A program made the translations under genes and the position numbers. Of a DNA stretch of 64,000 bases, positions 46,851-55,668 are shown piece by piece (within the stretch, counting starts at the first letter, position 1; each line of letters begins with the position of its first letter). The notes beneath the pieces were generated by a model that saw nothing but the letters and a program-made list of their open reading frames with translations, was not told where the DNA came from and searched no databases. Source of the stretch: DAOTWC01 sp048499435 (lineage in GTDB: Bacteria; Chloroflexota; Anaerolineae; Aggregatilineales; Phototrophicaceae); the NCBI GenBank assembly GCA_048499435.1, contig JASNZW010000001.1:868001-932000 (forward strand), read 5' to 3'.

Positions 46851-47696
46851 TCACCCTATCTCCGCCCACACCACGCGGTCCAGGCCGGCGTAGTCAGGCA
46901 GCACGCCCGCGTCCGCCGGGCGCAGCGCCGCCCGCACCAGCGCCAGCGCCGCCGCCCCCTGCCTCGCGCCGATCTCCAGCAGCGCCAGCGCGCCGGGCCT
47001 GAGCAGCGCCGGGGCCTGCGCCAGCAGCCGCCGCACCAGCGCCAGTCCGTCCGGGCCGCCGTCCAGCGCCAGCGCCGGCTCGAAGCGGCTGACCGCCAGC
47101 GCGGGCAGCTCGCCGCTGGCGATGTAGGGCAGGTTCGCCAACAGCAGGTCCACTGTGACGCCCGCCGCCAGCAGCGGCGCGAGCAGATCGCCCTGGTGGA
47201 ACGTCACCGGGGCGGCGTGCAGCGCGGCGTTGCGCCGGGCCACCGCCAGCGCCGCCGGGCTGATATCCACCGCATGCACGTCCGCCGCCGGGCACAGCGC
47301 CGCCAGCGTCACCGCCAGCGCGCCGCTGCCCGTCCCCACATCCACCGCGACCGTGCGCGGACGGCCCCGCGCGAACGCCAGCGCGCGCTCCAGCAGCAGC
47401 TCAGTTTCCGGGCGCGGAATCAGCACGTCAGGCGTGACGATGAACTCGCGGTCGTAGAAGGCGCGCCGCCCCAGGATATAGGCGACCGGCTCGCCCGCCT
47501 CACGGCGCGCCACCAGCGCCGCGAAGCGCGCCGCCTGTTCATCCGTGAGCAGGCGGTCGCCATGCGCCAGCAGGTAGGCGCGGTCGGCGTCGAGCGTCCA
47601 CGCCAGCAGCGTCTGCGCGTCCAGGCTGGCGGAGTCGGAGTCCGGCTCCAGGCGCGCTTTAGCGGCGTACAGGCTGGCGGCAATGGTGAGGGTCAT
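46851..47696 (-). CDS. prmC: Peptide chain release factor N5-glutamine methyltransferase PrmC
   Basis: A 281-residue SAM-dependent methyltransferase. PrmC methylates the GGQ glutamine of release factors RF1/RF2. The N-terminal helical domain (about 1-75) is followed by VLIPRPETELL, the SAM-binding VDVGTGSGALAVTLA, HAVDISPAALAVARRNA and the active-site motif, which reads ANLPYI instead of the usual NPPYI. It ends with LDRVVWAEIG. The ATG at 47696 is chosen by homology; no ribosome binding site is visible. prfA, often adjacent, is absent. Confidence 0.9.
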   Translation of the reverse strand: MTLTIAASLYAAKARLEPDSDSASLDAQTLLAWTLDADRAYLLAHGDRLLTDEQAARFAALVARREAGEPVAYILGRRAFYDREFIVTPDVLIPRPETELLLERALAFARGRPRTVAVDVGTGSGALAVTLAALCPAADVHAVDISPAALAVARRNAALHAAPVTFHQGDLLAPLLAAGVTVDLLLANLPYIASGELPALAVSRFEPALALDGGPDGLALVRRLLAQAPALLRPGALALLEIGARQGAAALALVRAALRPADAGVLPDYAGLDRVVWAEIG

Positions 47697-47727
47697 GGCG
47701 TATATGTAGGGGACAGGGTGATATGTG

Positions 47728-47850
47728 TGCCCACCCCTATCCCCGGCCCTTCCCCCGCTTCGCAGGGGAAGGGCGCAAGAGGGTTCACGACGGAGCCGCA
47801 AGCCCCCTCTCTACGGCAGCGGAGAGGGGGTTGGGGGGTGAGGTCGGCAG
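47728..47850. repeat. Intergenic GC-rich double-hairpin repeat element
   Basis: Two strong hairpins stand in tandem: CCCTTCCCC/GGGGAAGGG (47747-47755, 47765-47773) and CCCCCTCTC/GAGAGGGGG (47803-47811, 47822-47830). They are flanked by further C- and G-tracts (CCACCCCTATCCCCGG and TTGGGGGGTGAGG). The layout is that of a small mobile REP- or MITE-like intergenic element. A partial related sequence, CCCCTCACCCTATCTCCGCCC, is split by the end of prmC near 46845-46866. Confidence 0.6.
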
Positions 47851-47863
47851 GGGCAGGCTGCGC

Positions 47864-48574
47864 TTAATCGCGCCCGCCGCCGAACAGGCGCAGCAGGAAC
47901 AGGAACAGGTTGATGAAGTCCAGGTAGAGGGTGAGCGCGCCCATGATGCTCAGCTTCTGCATCAGCTCGCCGCCTTCCGCCTCAATCGCCGGGTCCATCG
48001 CCATCCGCTTGATCTTCTGCGTGTCATAGGCCGTCAGGCCGGTGAAGATCACCACGCCGAGGATGCTGATGACGAACTCCAGGCCGCTGCTGCGCAGGAA
48101 GATGTTGACAACCATCGCGATGAGCACGCCGATCAGCCCGATAAACAGGTACGTGCCCATCTTCGTCAGGTCAATCTGCGTTGTCAGGCCCAGCACCGTC
48201 ATCGTGCCGAACAGCACCGCCGTCGTGCCCAGCGCCGCCACGATCGAGCTGGTGGCGTAGGCCAGCAGCACCAGCGACAGCGTGAAGCCCATCGTGCCGG
48301 CGTAGAGCAGGAACATGACGGTGGCGGTCTGCGCGGAGAAGCGGCGCACGCCAAACGTCAGGCCCAGCACCAGCCCCAATTGGGCGATAACGGTGATAAT
48401 CAGCACGGCCGGGTTGAGCGCCAGGTTGCGCAGCGGCTCGACCGTGTTGGTCACAATCGCGACGGCGGTCGTCAGCAGCAGGCCCAGCGTCATCCACATA
48501 TAGACGTTTCTGAGCAGCGGGCGCACCTCGACGCGCGGCTCGCTCAGCAGGGGCGAAGCAATATTTTGTGCCAT
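47864..48574 (-). CDS. Bax inhibitor-1/YccA family membrane protein
   Basis: A 236-residue protein with seven predicted membrane helices between about residues 25 and 230, the family pattern. The N-terminal region reads LLRNVYMWMTLGLLLTTAVA and the C-terminal one AYDTQKIKRMA then ALTLYLDFINLFLFLLRLFGG, both family signatures. Bacterial members act as pH-sensitive Ca2+ leak channels or modulate membrane proteases. The family's conserved Asp (AYDT and YLDF) are present. Promoter candidate on the minus strand: TTATGA and TATAAA with 16 bases between, near 48600-48630. Confidence 0.93.
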   Translation of the reverse strand: MAQNIASPLLSEPRVEVRPLLRNVYMWMTLGLLLTTAVAIVTNTVEPLRNLALNPAVLIITVIAQLGLVLGLTFGVRRFSAQTATVMFLLYAGTMGFTLSLVLLAYATSSIVAALGTTAVLFGTMTVLGLTTQIDLTKMGTYLFIGLIGVLIAMVVNIFLRSSGLEFVISILGVVIFTGLTAYDTQKIKRMAMDPAIEAEGGELMQKLSIMGALTLYLDFINLFLFLLRLFGGGRD

Positions 48575-48743
48575 TGCTGTTACAGTCTCCCATCTAACCG
48601 TTTATACCGGCTGCGTTTTGCGTCATAACTGTTGAAACAATCCGATTGTAGCGCGCGCCAGCGCCGCAAAGCAACGCTGCCAGCCCCCCAGTAACTAGGG
48701 TTCCTGGCGGCGGCCTGCGCCGCGCGCGGGTGGAAAAACTGGC

Positions 48744-49496
48744 TCAGATCAGGTGCTCGCCGCCGTTGACGTGGATCACCGCGCCGGTGATGAAGCTCTC
48801 GCTCGCCAGGTAGGCCACCGCGCGGGCGACATCCTCCGGGCTGCCGGGGCGCATCAGCGGCAGGCGCGCGCCCACCTGCTCCCACTCTTCCTCGCTCATC
48901 GGGCGGCCCGCCGGCCTCATCACCGGGCCGGGGACAACGGCGTTCACACGGATGTCCGGCCCCAGGCTGGCGGCGCTGACCTGCGTCAGGGCCAGCAGCG
49001 CGGCCTTGCTGACGCCGTGCGCGGCGTACTCCACCCAGGGGCGGTCAACGCCTTTGTCGCAGATATTGACGATCGCGCCGCCGCTTTTGCCCCCCTGGCG
49101 CATCGCGGCGGCGGCGGCCTGCGTGCACAGGAACGGCGCTGTCAGGTTCACGTCCAGCGTCTGCTGCCAGTCGTCCAGCGACGTTTCCAGCAGGCCGCCC
49201 TTGTGAAACAGCGCGGCGCTGTTGACCAGGATGTCCAGGTGGCCGAAGTGTTCGCGCACGGCGGTGAAGATGTCCTCCACGCCCGCCGCGCGGCTGATGT
49301 CCGCCTGCACCGCGAAGGCGTCCACGCCCATTGATTTGATTTCCTGCAGCGTGTCGCGCACCGCCTCCGGCACGGAGGCGTGGTAGTGCACCATGATGTG
49401 CGCGCCGCGCCGCGCCAGCTCCAGCGCCACCGCCCGGCCCACACGGTGCGCCGACCCCGTGACCAGCGCGATCTGATCGGTCAGGTCAATATGCAT
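48744..49496 (-). CDS. SDR-family oxidoreductase (pteridine reductase-like) with altered catalytic Tyr
   Basis: A 250-residue short-chain dehydrogenase. The cofactor motif TGSAHRVGRA (TGxxxRxG, as in pteridine reductase/FolM) suggests NADPH. ADIS, NSAA and the catalytic Ser region (NICDKG) follow. At the YxxxK site the sequence reads HGVSK, so the catalytic Tyr is His; the nearest Tyr is four residues earlier (EYAAH). C-terminal VPGPV and ITGAVIHVNGG are typical. With FolM-like motifs it could act on pterins, but the substitution makes its activity doubtful. GGGGGG lies 8 bases upstream of the ATG. Confidence 0.85.
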   Translation of the reverse strand: MHIDLTDQIALVTGSAHRVGRAVALELARRGAHIMVHYHASVPEAVRDTLQEIKSMGVDAFAVQADISRAAGVEDIFTAVREHFGHLDILVNSAALFHKGGLLETSLDDWQQTLDVNLTAPFLCTQAAAAAMRQGGKSGGAIVNICDKGVDRPWVEYAAHGVSKAALLALTQVSAASLGPDIRVNAVVPGPVMRPAGRPMSEEEWEQVGARLPLMRPGSPEDVARAVAYLASESFITGAVIHVNGGEHLI

Positions 49497-49530
49497 AGTA
49501 AGCGCCCCCCGGTCTGCGCCCGCGCAGCGG

Positions 49531-50004
49531 TCAATACCCTGTCGGCGGGGCAGCCAGCAGATAGAGGGTGGCCACCAGCGCCACGCCCAGCGGTATCAGC
49601 AGCGCCAGGGCGAAAATGCGGCTGTCGGTGCGCAGGTGCATGTAGTACAGCACCACCAGCACCGCTTTCATCAGCGCCAGCGACAGCATCAGCGGGATGG
49701 TGAGGAAGCCGCGCGGCAGCTCGAAGATGATAACCTCGATCAGCGTGGCGACGGCCAGCGCGCCAAAGACAACCGTGTAGATGCCGCCCGGCACGCTGAA
49801 GCGCCGCCCCAGCAGCGTCACCTCGTCGCTGAGATATTCCCGGTGCGCCTCCAGGTCGTGCGGGTCAACGGCGGCGGCGCTGGCGCTGCTGTGTCCGGCG
49901 GTCTCCACCATCGGGCGGCGGAAGTCGGTCACGTCGTCGTGAATGCGAATCACCGGGCCGTCGCCCGCGTCTGTCTGCTGGGTGCTGTTTTCGGCGTCAG
50001 CCAT
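49531..50004 (-). CDS. Cytochrome c oxidase subunit IV family protein
   Basis: A 157-residue protein with a long acidic, soluble N-terminus (1-70) and three membrane helices (about 76-95, 100-122 and 130-152). This is the COX4/CyoD-like small subunit pattern (LMLSLALMKAVLVVLYYMHLR). The small subunit stabilises the oxidase complex. AGAGG lies 9 bases before the ATG. It is the last gene of the oxidase operon. Confidence 0.85.
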   Translation of the reverse strand: MADAENSTQQTDAGDGPVIRIHDDVTDFRRPMVETAGHSSASAAAVDPHDLEAHREYLSDEVTLLGRRFSVPGGIYTVVFGALAVATLIEVIIFELPRGFLTIPLMLSLALMKAVLVVLYYMHLRTDSRIFALALLIPLGVALVATLYLLAAPPTGY

Positions 50005-50016
50005 CGTTCTCGCCTC

Positions 50017-50649
50017 TCAGATCAGATAGATGATGGTGAACAGGAAAATCCAGACCACATCCACAAAATGCCAGTACAGGCCGAAGATCTCCACCGCCAG
50101 ATAGTTGCGCCGGTGGTAGATGCCCCGGCGACCGCGCGTGATGACGCGCAGCGCCCACAGCACGCCCACGATCACGTGCGCGCCGTGAAAGGCGGTGGGG
50201 GCGTAGAAGCGCATCCCGAAGCCGCCAAACGCCTCGAAGTCCTGGAGCGTGATGCCCAGGTGCGCCAGCTCGTTGTACTCCACCACCTGCAGCGCGACAA
50301 ACGCCGCGCCCATCAGCGCCGTGAGCGAAATCCAGCGCACCAGCCCCTGCGGGTTATCGCGCTGGGCCTCGCGCAGCCCCATGACCATCGCCCAACTGCT
50401 GGCCAGCAGCAGGAAGGTGTTGAACGTCACCAGCGCGATGCCCAGTTCCTCGTGAATGCCTTTAACGATGTCCGGGTTGTTGTAGCGGAACACCGCGTAA
50501 GCCGCGATCAGCACGGTGAAAATAATCACCTCAGAGGCCAGGTACAGCCACATCGCCAGCTTGGAGTTGTATATCTGCGCGCGCGACGGAACGTGCGCTT
50601 CGTGCGCCGCCTCGGTGTGCGCCTGCTGCGTCAGCGTCATTTCACTCAT
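50017..50649 (-). CDS. ctaE: Cytochrome c oxidase subunit III
   Basis: A 210-residue five-helix COX3 family protein. Conserved regions are KLAMWLYLASEVIIFTVL, the quartet GMRFYAPTAFHGAHVIVG and FGLYWHFVDVVWIFLFTIIYL. Subunit III stabilises proton uptake by subunit I. The length fits bacterial five-helix forms. The gene starts with MSEMTLTQQ, preceded by GGGAG. A second COX3-like gene is at 51977-52567. Confidence 0.95.
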   Translation of the reverse strand: MSEMTLTQQAHTEAAHEAHVPSRAQIYNSKLAMWLYLASEVIIFTVLIAAYAVFRYNNPDIVKGIHEELGIALVTFNTFLLLASSWAMVMGLREAQRDNPQGLVRWISLTALMGAAFVALQVVEYNELAHLGITLQDFEAFGGFGMRFYAPTAFHGAHVIVGVLWALRVITRGRRGIYHRRNYLAVEIFGLYWHFVDVVWIFLFTIIYLI

Positions 50650-50676
50650 GGTTAGATTTCTCCCCCCCGCCGTTCG

Positions 50677-51912
50677 TCACCCGTTGAGCCAGTACGGCAG
50701 CCGGCGCAGCCAGCGCGCGAAGCCGCGCGCCCCGCTGCCAACGGCGTTGGTCACCTCGCGCGGGCGCAGCACCACCAGCGCGACTACCGCCGCGTTAATC
50801 AGCGACAGCCAGAACAGCGTGTCTGGCGCGCCCACCAGCACCAGGCCAATCAGCAGGTAGTAAAACAGGGCGAACAGCGCCGTGCCCAGCACCGCAAACA
50901 ACACCCCGCGCACCTGCCCGGCCAGCAGCAGCGCCGCCAGCAGCAGCGCGTTCACAACTGTCAGCGGCAGCAGGCCCACCGGCAGCCGCGCGCCGGTCAC
51001 CAGCGCGGCGTACAGCGCCACGAACGCGCCCACAACCACCAGCGCCACCAGCGCCCGCGCCAGCCACAGCCAGCCGCGCAGCGTCCGCAGCAGCGCGCTC
51101 AGCAGCGCCCACACCAGCGGCGTGAGCGCCGCCAGCAGGCTGAAAGCCGCCAGCACCGCCGAGAAGGACGGCGCGGTGCGCGTCGGGTCGGGCGGCAGCA
51201 GCAGGTCCAGCACAACGACCAGCGCCAGCGCGGCCAGCGCCAGCCCGGCCACCCACACCGGCACGCGCGCCAGCGGGCTGCTGCGCGTCCGCGCGGGTTC
51301 CGCCGCCAGCGGGCCAGGGCCGAGCGCCGTCGCCGGCACCGCCGCCGTGCTGACCACGCCCTGGTTAAGGGCGACCAGGACAAAGCCGAGCGCGCCGGCG
51401 GCCACCGCCAGCGACACAAAGACCAGCGCGACAAAGCCGACTAGCAGCAGAAGCTGGCTGACGATAAGCGTCTGCCCCAGCAGGCTAACCTCAATAAAAC
51501 CGTTCGCCGCTGTGTTGCCCAGCGGCTCGCCGGTGGTTTGCAGCGCGGGGCTGCCGGGCAGCAGCGCGAAGGCCGTAACCGCCAGCAGCAGCACCAGCAG
51601 CCCGGTAACCAGCAGCCAGATATAGCTGCCCAGGATAGCACGGGGCGGCGCTTTCGCTTCTTCCTCGGCCAGCGCCAGCGCCATCTGCTCTGCGTGGGCG
51701 GCGTCGTGCGCGTGTTCGCTCATGCGCGGGTCAAACGCGCCCACCCCCCACAGGAAGAACCCGGCCGTCATAAAGGCGCCCAGCACCAGCGAGACGCCGG
51801 GGTCCTGCACCGGCTCCAGCCCCTGCAGCGCCCGTATCGCCGTGACGATCGCCACGCTCAGCAGCAAACCGAGAATCGCCATTGGGATGGCGCGGCTCAA
51901 TCCAGGTCGCAT
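50677..51912 (-). CDS. Unknown polytopic membrane protein of the oxidase operon
   Basis: A 411-residue, very hydrophobic protein with about ten predicted membrane helices. A hydrophilic His/Glu/Ala segment (about 63-90, MSEHAHDAAHAEQMALALAE) follows helix 2. I recognise no known family and see no metal-binding cluster beyond those His residues. It lies between the two subunit III-like genes, with GAAGGA 9 bases before the ATG. It may be an assembly factor or an extra subunit; the location in the operon is the only evidence. Confidence 0.75.
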   Translation of the reverse strand: MRPGLSRAIPMAILGLLLSVAIVTAIRALQGLEPVQDPGVSLVLGAFMTAGFFLWGVGAFDPRMSEHAHDAAHAEQMALALAEEEAKAPPRAILGSYIWLLVTGLLVLLLAVTAFALLPGSPALQTTGEPLGNTAANGFIEVSLLGQTLIVSQLLLLVGFVALVFVSLAVAAGALGFVLVALNQGVVSTAAVPATALGPGPLAAEPARTRSSPLARVPVWVAGLALAALALVVVLDLLLPPDPTRTAPSFSAVLAAFSLLAALTPLVWALLSALLRTLRGWLWLARALVALVVVGAFVALYAALVTGARLPVGLLPLTVVNALLLAALLLAGQVRGVLFAVLGTALFALFYYLLIGLVLVGAPDTLFWLSLINAAVVALVVLRPREVTNAVGSGARGFARWLRRLPYWLNG

Positions 51913-51976
51913 AACGCTTTATCCTTCCCCCCACACACGCACCAGCGCCAGAAACCAAACCGGCACGACTATACCG

Positions 51977-52567
51977 CTAGATCAGGTAAAGAACCACGAA
52001 AAACAGCAGCCACGCCGCCAGCACGAAGTACCACAGGCCCGCCGCGCCCTCTACCGCCCAGAAGTTAAGCGGCCCGTAGCGCCCGGCGCGCCCGCCCAGA
52101 TAAACGCGCGCCAGCACGCCGCCGATCACCAGCGCGTGCGTCAGGTGAAAGCCGGTCATCATGCGGAACATGTCGCTGTAAGCGCCGGTGTAGGGGATCG
52201 CCAGGAACTCGTACAGCATGATCGCCACGAACACCGCGCCCAGCGCCAACCCGCTGAGCCACGCCCGCGCGAACGCCGCCTGGGCATCGGCCAGGACAGC
52301 GCGCAGGCCGCGCCGCACAAAAAAGGCGCTCAGCGCCAGCGCGCCGGTGGCCAGCGTCGGCAGCGCCCAGGGAACCGGCTCGACACCGGCAGGCGGCCAC
52401 TGCGGCGCGGTCGAGCGAATCTGCCAGTTGACGATCACCAGGCAGACAAAAACCATGATCCACGAGATCTGAAATACCAGCAGGCCGGTGCGCTTGTTGC
52501 GGATGGCCTGTAATTCCTCGCGCGAGAGGTGCTGCTCCAGAAACTCGCGCTGCGCTGTCCGCTGCAT
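51977..52567 (-). CDS. Heme-copper oxidase subunit III-like protein (second copy)
   Basis: A 196-residue protein with about five membrane helices. The middle segment GAYSDMFRMMTGFHLTHALVIGG resembles the conserved TGFHGxHV region of COX3, and the C-terminus (GLWYFVLAAWLLFFVVLYLI) matches the last COX3 helix. The N-terminus (REFLEQHLSREELQAIRNKRTGLL) differs from the copy at 50017. The two may be heterogeneous subunit III partners. It follows coxA directly. Confidence 0.85.
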   Translation of the reverse strand: MQRTAQREFLEQHLSREELQAIRNKRTGLLVFQISWIMVFVCLVIVNWQIRSTAPQWPPAGVEPVPWALPTLATGALALSAFFVRRGLRAVLADAQAAFARAWLSGLALGAVFVAIMLYEFLAIPYTGAYSDMFRMMTGFHLTHALVIGGVLARVYLGGRAGRYGPLNFWAVEGAAGLWYFVLAAWLLFFVVLYLI

Positions 52568-52655
52568 GTTCTACACGCTCACAGTCTGACCGCGCCCCCG
52601 GCCCCGCGCGGTGGCGGGCGTGCCGGGGGTTGAGGTCTGTGCGTTCAGAGGGAAA

Positions 52656-54359
52656 TCAATCGCCCGCCGGGGCTGGCTCGGCGGCGGCTGCCGGGTCAGC
52701 GGGCGGCGGGAAGCGCTTGTCCAGCGCGTCCAGGTAAGCGGCGGCCTCCGGCGTGCCGTAGCCGTAGGGGTCGCTGAACTGCACCGGCTCGCCCACGAAA
52801 TTGTACGGCGGCGGCGGTGAGGTGGTCGCCCACTCCAGCGTGAGGGCGCGCCAGGGGTTGGCCCCCGCCCGCTTGCCCACGTACAGGCTGGCGACCATGT
52901 TGTACAGCAGGATAAAGGTCGAAATGCCCAGCGCGAACGCCGAGACGCTGATAATCACGTTGAGCGTCTGGAACTCCGGCGCGTAGATCGCCACGCGGCG
53001 CGGCATCCCCTGCATGCCCGCCAGGTGCTGCGGGAAGAAAGTGAAGAAGAACGACACGTAGGTGATGATGAAGTGGATCACGCCCAGGCGCTCGTTCAGC
53101 ATGCGCCCGGTGATCTTCGGCCACCAGTGATAGAGGCCGGCGTAGATGCCAAACACGCTGCCGCCGTAGAGCACAAAGTGCAGGTGGCTGACGACGAAAT
53201 AGGTGTCGTGCACGTGGATGTTGACCGGGACCGACGCCAGCATCACGCCGCTGATGCCGCCGATCACGAACATCGAAAGGAAGCCGAGCGCGAACAGCAT
53301 GGCGCTGGTGAGGTGGATTTTGCCGCCCCACAGCGTCCCCAGCCAGCCGAAGATTTTGATGCCGGTCGGGACGGCGATAATCATCGAGGTAATCATGAAC
53401 GGAATGCGCAGCTCTGGCTGGAGGCTGGTAAACATGTGGTGCGCCCACACGGTGAAGCCCACCAGCGCGATCGCCATGCTCGACAGCGCGATGGCGCGGT
53501 AGCCGAAGATCGGCTTGCGCGCGTGCACCGACAGCACCTCCGACAGCACGCCGAACGTCGGCAGCACCATGATGTACACCGCCGGGTGGCTGTAGAACCA
53601 GAACACGTTCTGCCACAGCAGCACGTCGCCGCCCGACGCCGGGTTAAAGAAGCTGGTCCCGGCCACGCGGTCCAGAATCAGCAGCGTGAGCGCGCCCGCC
53701 AGGAACGGGGTGGCCATCACGATGATGAACGAGGTCGCCAGGACGGCCCACACGAACAGCGGCATCTGCCAGATGCTCATGCCCGCCGGGCGCATGTTGA
53801 GGATCGTCACGATAAAGTTGATGCCGGCCAGAATGGACGAAATGCCCAGCAGGTGCAGCGACACCGCCCACAGCGTCTGGCCGTCGCCGGGGGTGAACAG
53901 CGTGCTCAGCGTGGGGTAAGCCGTCCAGCCGGTCTCCGCCTGGCCCACAAACCAGCCGCTGAGCATCAGCAGGCCCGCCGGCGGGATGAGCCAGAAGGCG
54001 AAGGCGTTCAGCCAGGGGAAGGCCATATCCTTCGCGCCCAGCATCAGCGGGATAAGATAGTTGCCGAGGCCCGCCAGCATGGGGATGATCCACAGGAAGA
54101 TCATCACCGTGCCGTGAATTGTGAACAGCGTGTTGTAGGCTGAGCCGTCGGCCATCGTGTCCAGCGCCGGCGTCAGCAGCTCCCAGCGGATAAGCATCGC
54201 CAGCGTGCCGCCGACGATGAAGAAGGCCAGCGCCGTAACGATGTACTGCACGCCGATAATCTTATGGTCCACGCTCCAGCGCAGGTAATCCCTGACGCGC
54301 GGCGAGGCGGCGGGCGCGGCCTGCCCTAAACCCTGCTGCGGTACGGTAATGCTCGCCAT
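52656..54359 (-). CDS. ctaD: caa3-type cytochrome c oxidase subunit I (A2 subfamily)
   Basis: A 567-residue 12-helix subunit holding heme a and the heme a3-CuB centre. The CuB ligand region reads FWFYSHPAVYIMVLP: Glu of HPEVY is absent and Tyr-Ser stands before HP (YSHP), the mark of the A2 subfamily. The other CuB His residues (GFTVWAHHMFT) and the heme ligands (HDTYFVVSHLHFVLYGG) are present, as is the N-terminal HGTVMIFLW. The enzyme reduces O2 to water and pumps protons. The A2 proton path uses the Tyr/Ser pair. The C-terminus is Ala/Pro-rich. Confidence 0.97.
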   Translation of the reverse strand: MASITVPQQGLGQAAPAASPRVRDYLRWSVDHKIIGVQYIVTALAFFIVGGTLAMLIRWELLTPALDTMADGSAYNTLFTIHGTVMIFLWIIPMLAGLGNYLIPLMLGAKDMAFPWLNAFAFWLIPPAGLLMLSGWFVGQAETGWTAYPTLSTLFTPGDGQTLWAVSLHLLGISSILAGINFIVTILNMRPAGMSIWQMPLFVWAVLATSFIIVMATPFLAGALTLLILDRVAGTSFFNPASGGDVLLWQNVFWFYSHPAVYIMVLPTFGVLSEVLSVHARKPIFGYRAIALSSMAIALVGFTVWAHHMFTSLQPELRIPFMITSMIIAVPTGIKIFGWLGTLWGGKIHLTSAMLFALGFLSMFVIGGISGVMLASVPVNIHVHDTYFVVSHLHFVLYGGSVFGIYAGLYHWWPKITGRMLNERLGVIHFIITYVSFFFTFFPQHLAGMQGMPRRVAIYAPEFQTLNVIISVSAFALGISTFILLYNMVASLYVGKRAGANPWRALTLEWATTSPPPPYNFVGEPVQFSDPYGYGTPEAAAYLDALDKRFPPPADPAAAAEPAPAGD

Positions 54360-54392
54360 GTGCTCACACCTCTTTCTGCTGTTTCACGCCCG

Positions 54393-55538
54393 CTAACGGT
54401 ACTCGGAAACAATGCGTTCCAGGTTTTCCAGGTCACACGCTGACTCGCCGCTGGCGGTCTGCGTGCAGAGATAGGCGATAATCGCGAAGTGGTCGTCAGC
54501 CGACATGTAGTTCGGCGCGGCGTGGTCGCCCGGCTGGAACTGCGGCATCAGATTGCCGAAGCCGGGAACCAGATACTCGCCAGGGTGGTAGATTGACCGG
54601 TCGAAGTATTCCTCAGCGGTTTCGCCGGCCACGCGGCGCGCCGCGCGGTCGCCCACGCCGTTGAGCGCCGGGCCGGTGATGCCCTGCCAGCCCAGATCGT
54701 CCAGCGTGTGGCAGCCGGAACAGGGGTACGAGCCGGCAGCCAGGATGGCCCGCCCGCGCTCGGCGGGGTCTTCCGGCGGGTTGAGGGCAGTGTTCACCGC
54801 GTCATCAAACCACGAGATATACGTCGCTTCGTCAGGGTGCACCACGACGACGGCGCGCATCTGGCCGTGGCCGCTGCCGCACAGCTCAGCGCAGACGATA
54901 GGGTAGCTGCCCGCGCGCGTGGGCGTGAAGCGCACTTCGGTGGTGCGGCCCGGCAGCAGGTCCTGCTTGATGCGCATGGCCGGAATCCAGAAGGCGTGCT
55001 GCGAGTCGTCGGTGGTCAGCTCCATGCGCACCGGCTGGCCGATGTACGTGTGCAGCTCGCGCGAGTTGATAGTGATGTCGTTCACCGGGTCGTCATAGGT
55101 AAACGACCACACGAAGCGCGCGCCGGTGGCGTGCACCGTCTGCTCGTCGGCGCGGGCGGCGCGCGTGCTGACCCACACCTGATAGCTGTAGACGGTGATG
55201 ATCAGCACGATGAGGGCGGGAATCAGCGTCCACACGGTCTCCAGCGTGGTGTTGCCGTGCGCGCTCGCGCCGTCGGTCTGGTCGCCCCGGCGGGCGCGGA
55301 AGCGGATGATCGAGATCACCAGCATACCCTGCACCAGCAGGAAGATCGCCGCGCCGACCGCCAGCAGGAACTTGAACAGCTCATCCACCTGCTGCGCCTG
55401 CGCCGACGCCTGCGGCGGGAACAGCAGCGGCGTGGTCTCGGCGATCAGCAGGCTGCCGAACACGATCACGACGAAACCGGCGATAATCCACATAACGGTG
55501 CTGCCCTTGACCGGGCGGGTACTGCGAGGAGCGATCAT
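54393..55538 (-). CDS. ctaC: caa3-type cytochrome c oxidase subunit II with fused cytochrome c
   Basis: A 381-residue protein. Two membrane helices lie at about 15-36 and 56-78. The periplasmic cupredoxin domain (about 110-250) carries the CuA site, CAELCGSGHGQM. The C-terminal cytochrome c domain (about 265-375) has the heme attachment motif CSGCH and the Met ligand in LMPQF. The fused cytochrome marks the caa3 type, which takes electrons from soluble cytochrome c or from a partner directly. It is the first gene of the operon. Confidence 0.96.
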   Translation of the reverse strand: MIAPRSTRPVKGSTVMWIIAGFVVIVFGSLLIAETTPLLFPPQASAQAQQVDELFKFLLAVGAAIFLLVQGMLVISIIRFRARRGDQTDGASAHGNTTLETVWTLIPALIVLIITVYSYQVWVSTRAARADEQTVHATGARFVWSFTYDDPVNDITINSRELHTYIGQPVRMELTTDDSQHAFWIPAMRIKQDLLPGRTTEVRFTPTRAGSYPIVCAELCGSGHGQMRAVVVVHPDEATYISWFDDAVNTALNPPEDPAERGRAILAAGSYPCSGCHTLDDLGWQGITGPALNGVGDRAARRVAGETAEEYFDRSIYHPGEYLVPGFGNLMPQFQPGDHAAPNYMSADDHFAIIAYLCTQTASGESACDLENLERIVSEYR

Positions 55539-55631
55539 ATCCGCTTGTCTCTCTCACGCATCGTAACACAGGCACAGATGCGGCCATCAGAGGCCGGGGG
55601 CGCGGTCCGTCCAGGGCAAGCTCGTTAGGGT

Positions 55632-55648
55632 GGCGGCGCGTCGCCGCC
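55632..55648. repeat. Palindrome in the cox leader
   Basis: GGCGGCG (55632-55638) and CGCCGCC (55642-55648) around a 3-base centre, in the region transcribed ahead of ctaC. It could form a hairpin in the leader or bind a regulator. No T-tract follows. Confidence 0.4.
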
Positions 55649-55668
55649 GGACGGACACACCGCGTTAC

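Noticed and set aside
46587..47867. A 426-residue plus-strand frame
   Set aside because: It covers the complement of prmC and the hairpin repeat and has low-complexity Arg/Gln composition.
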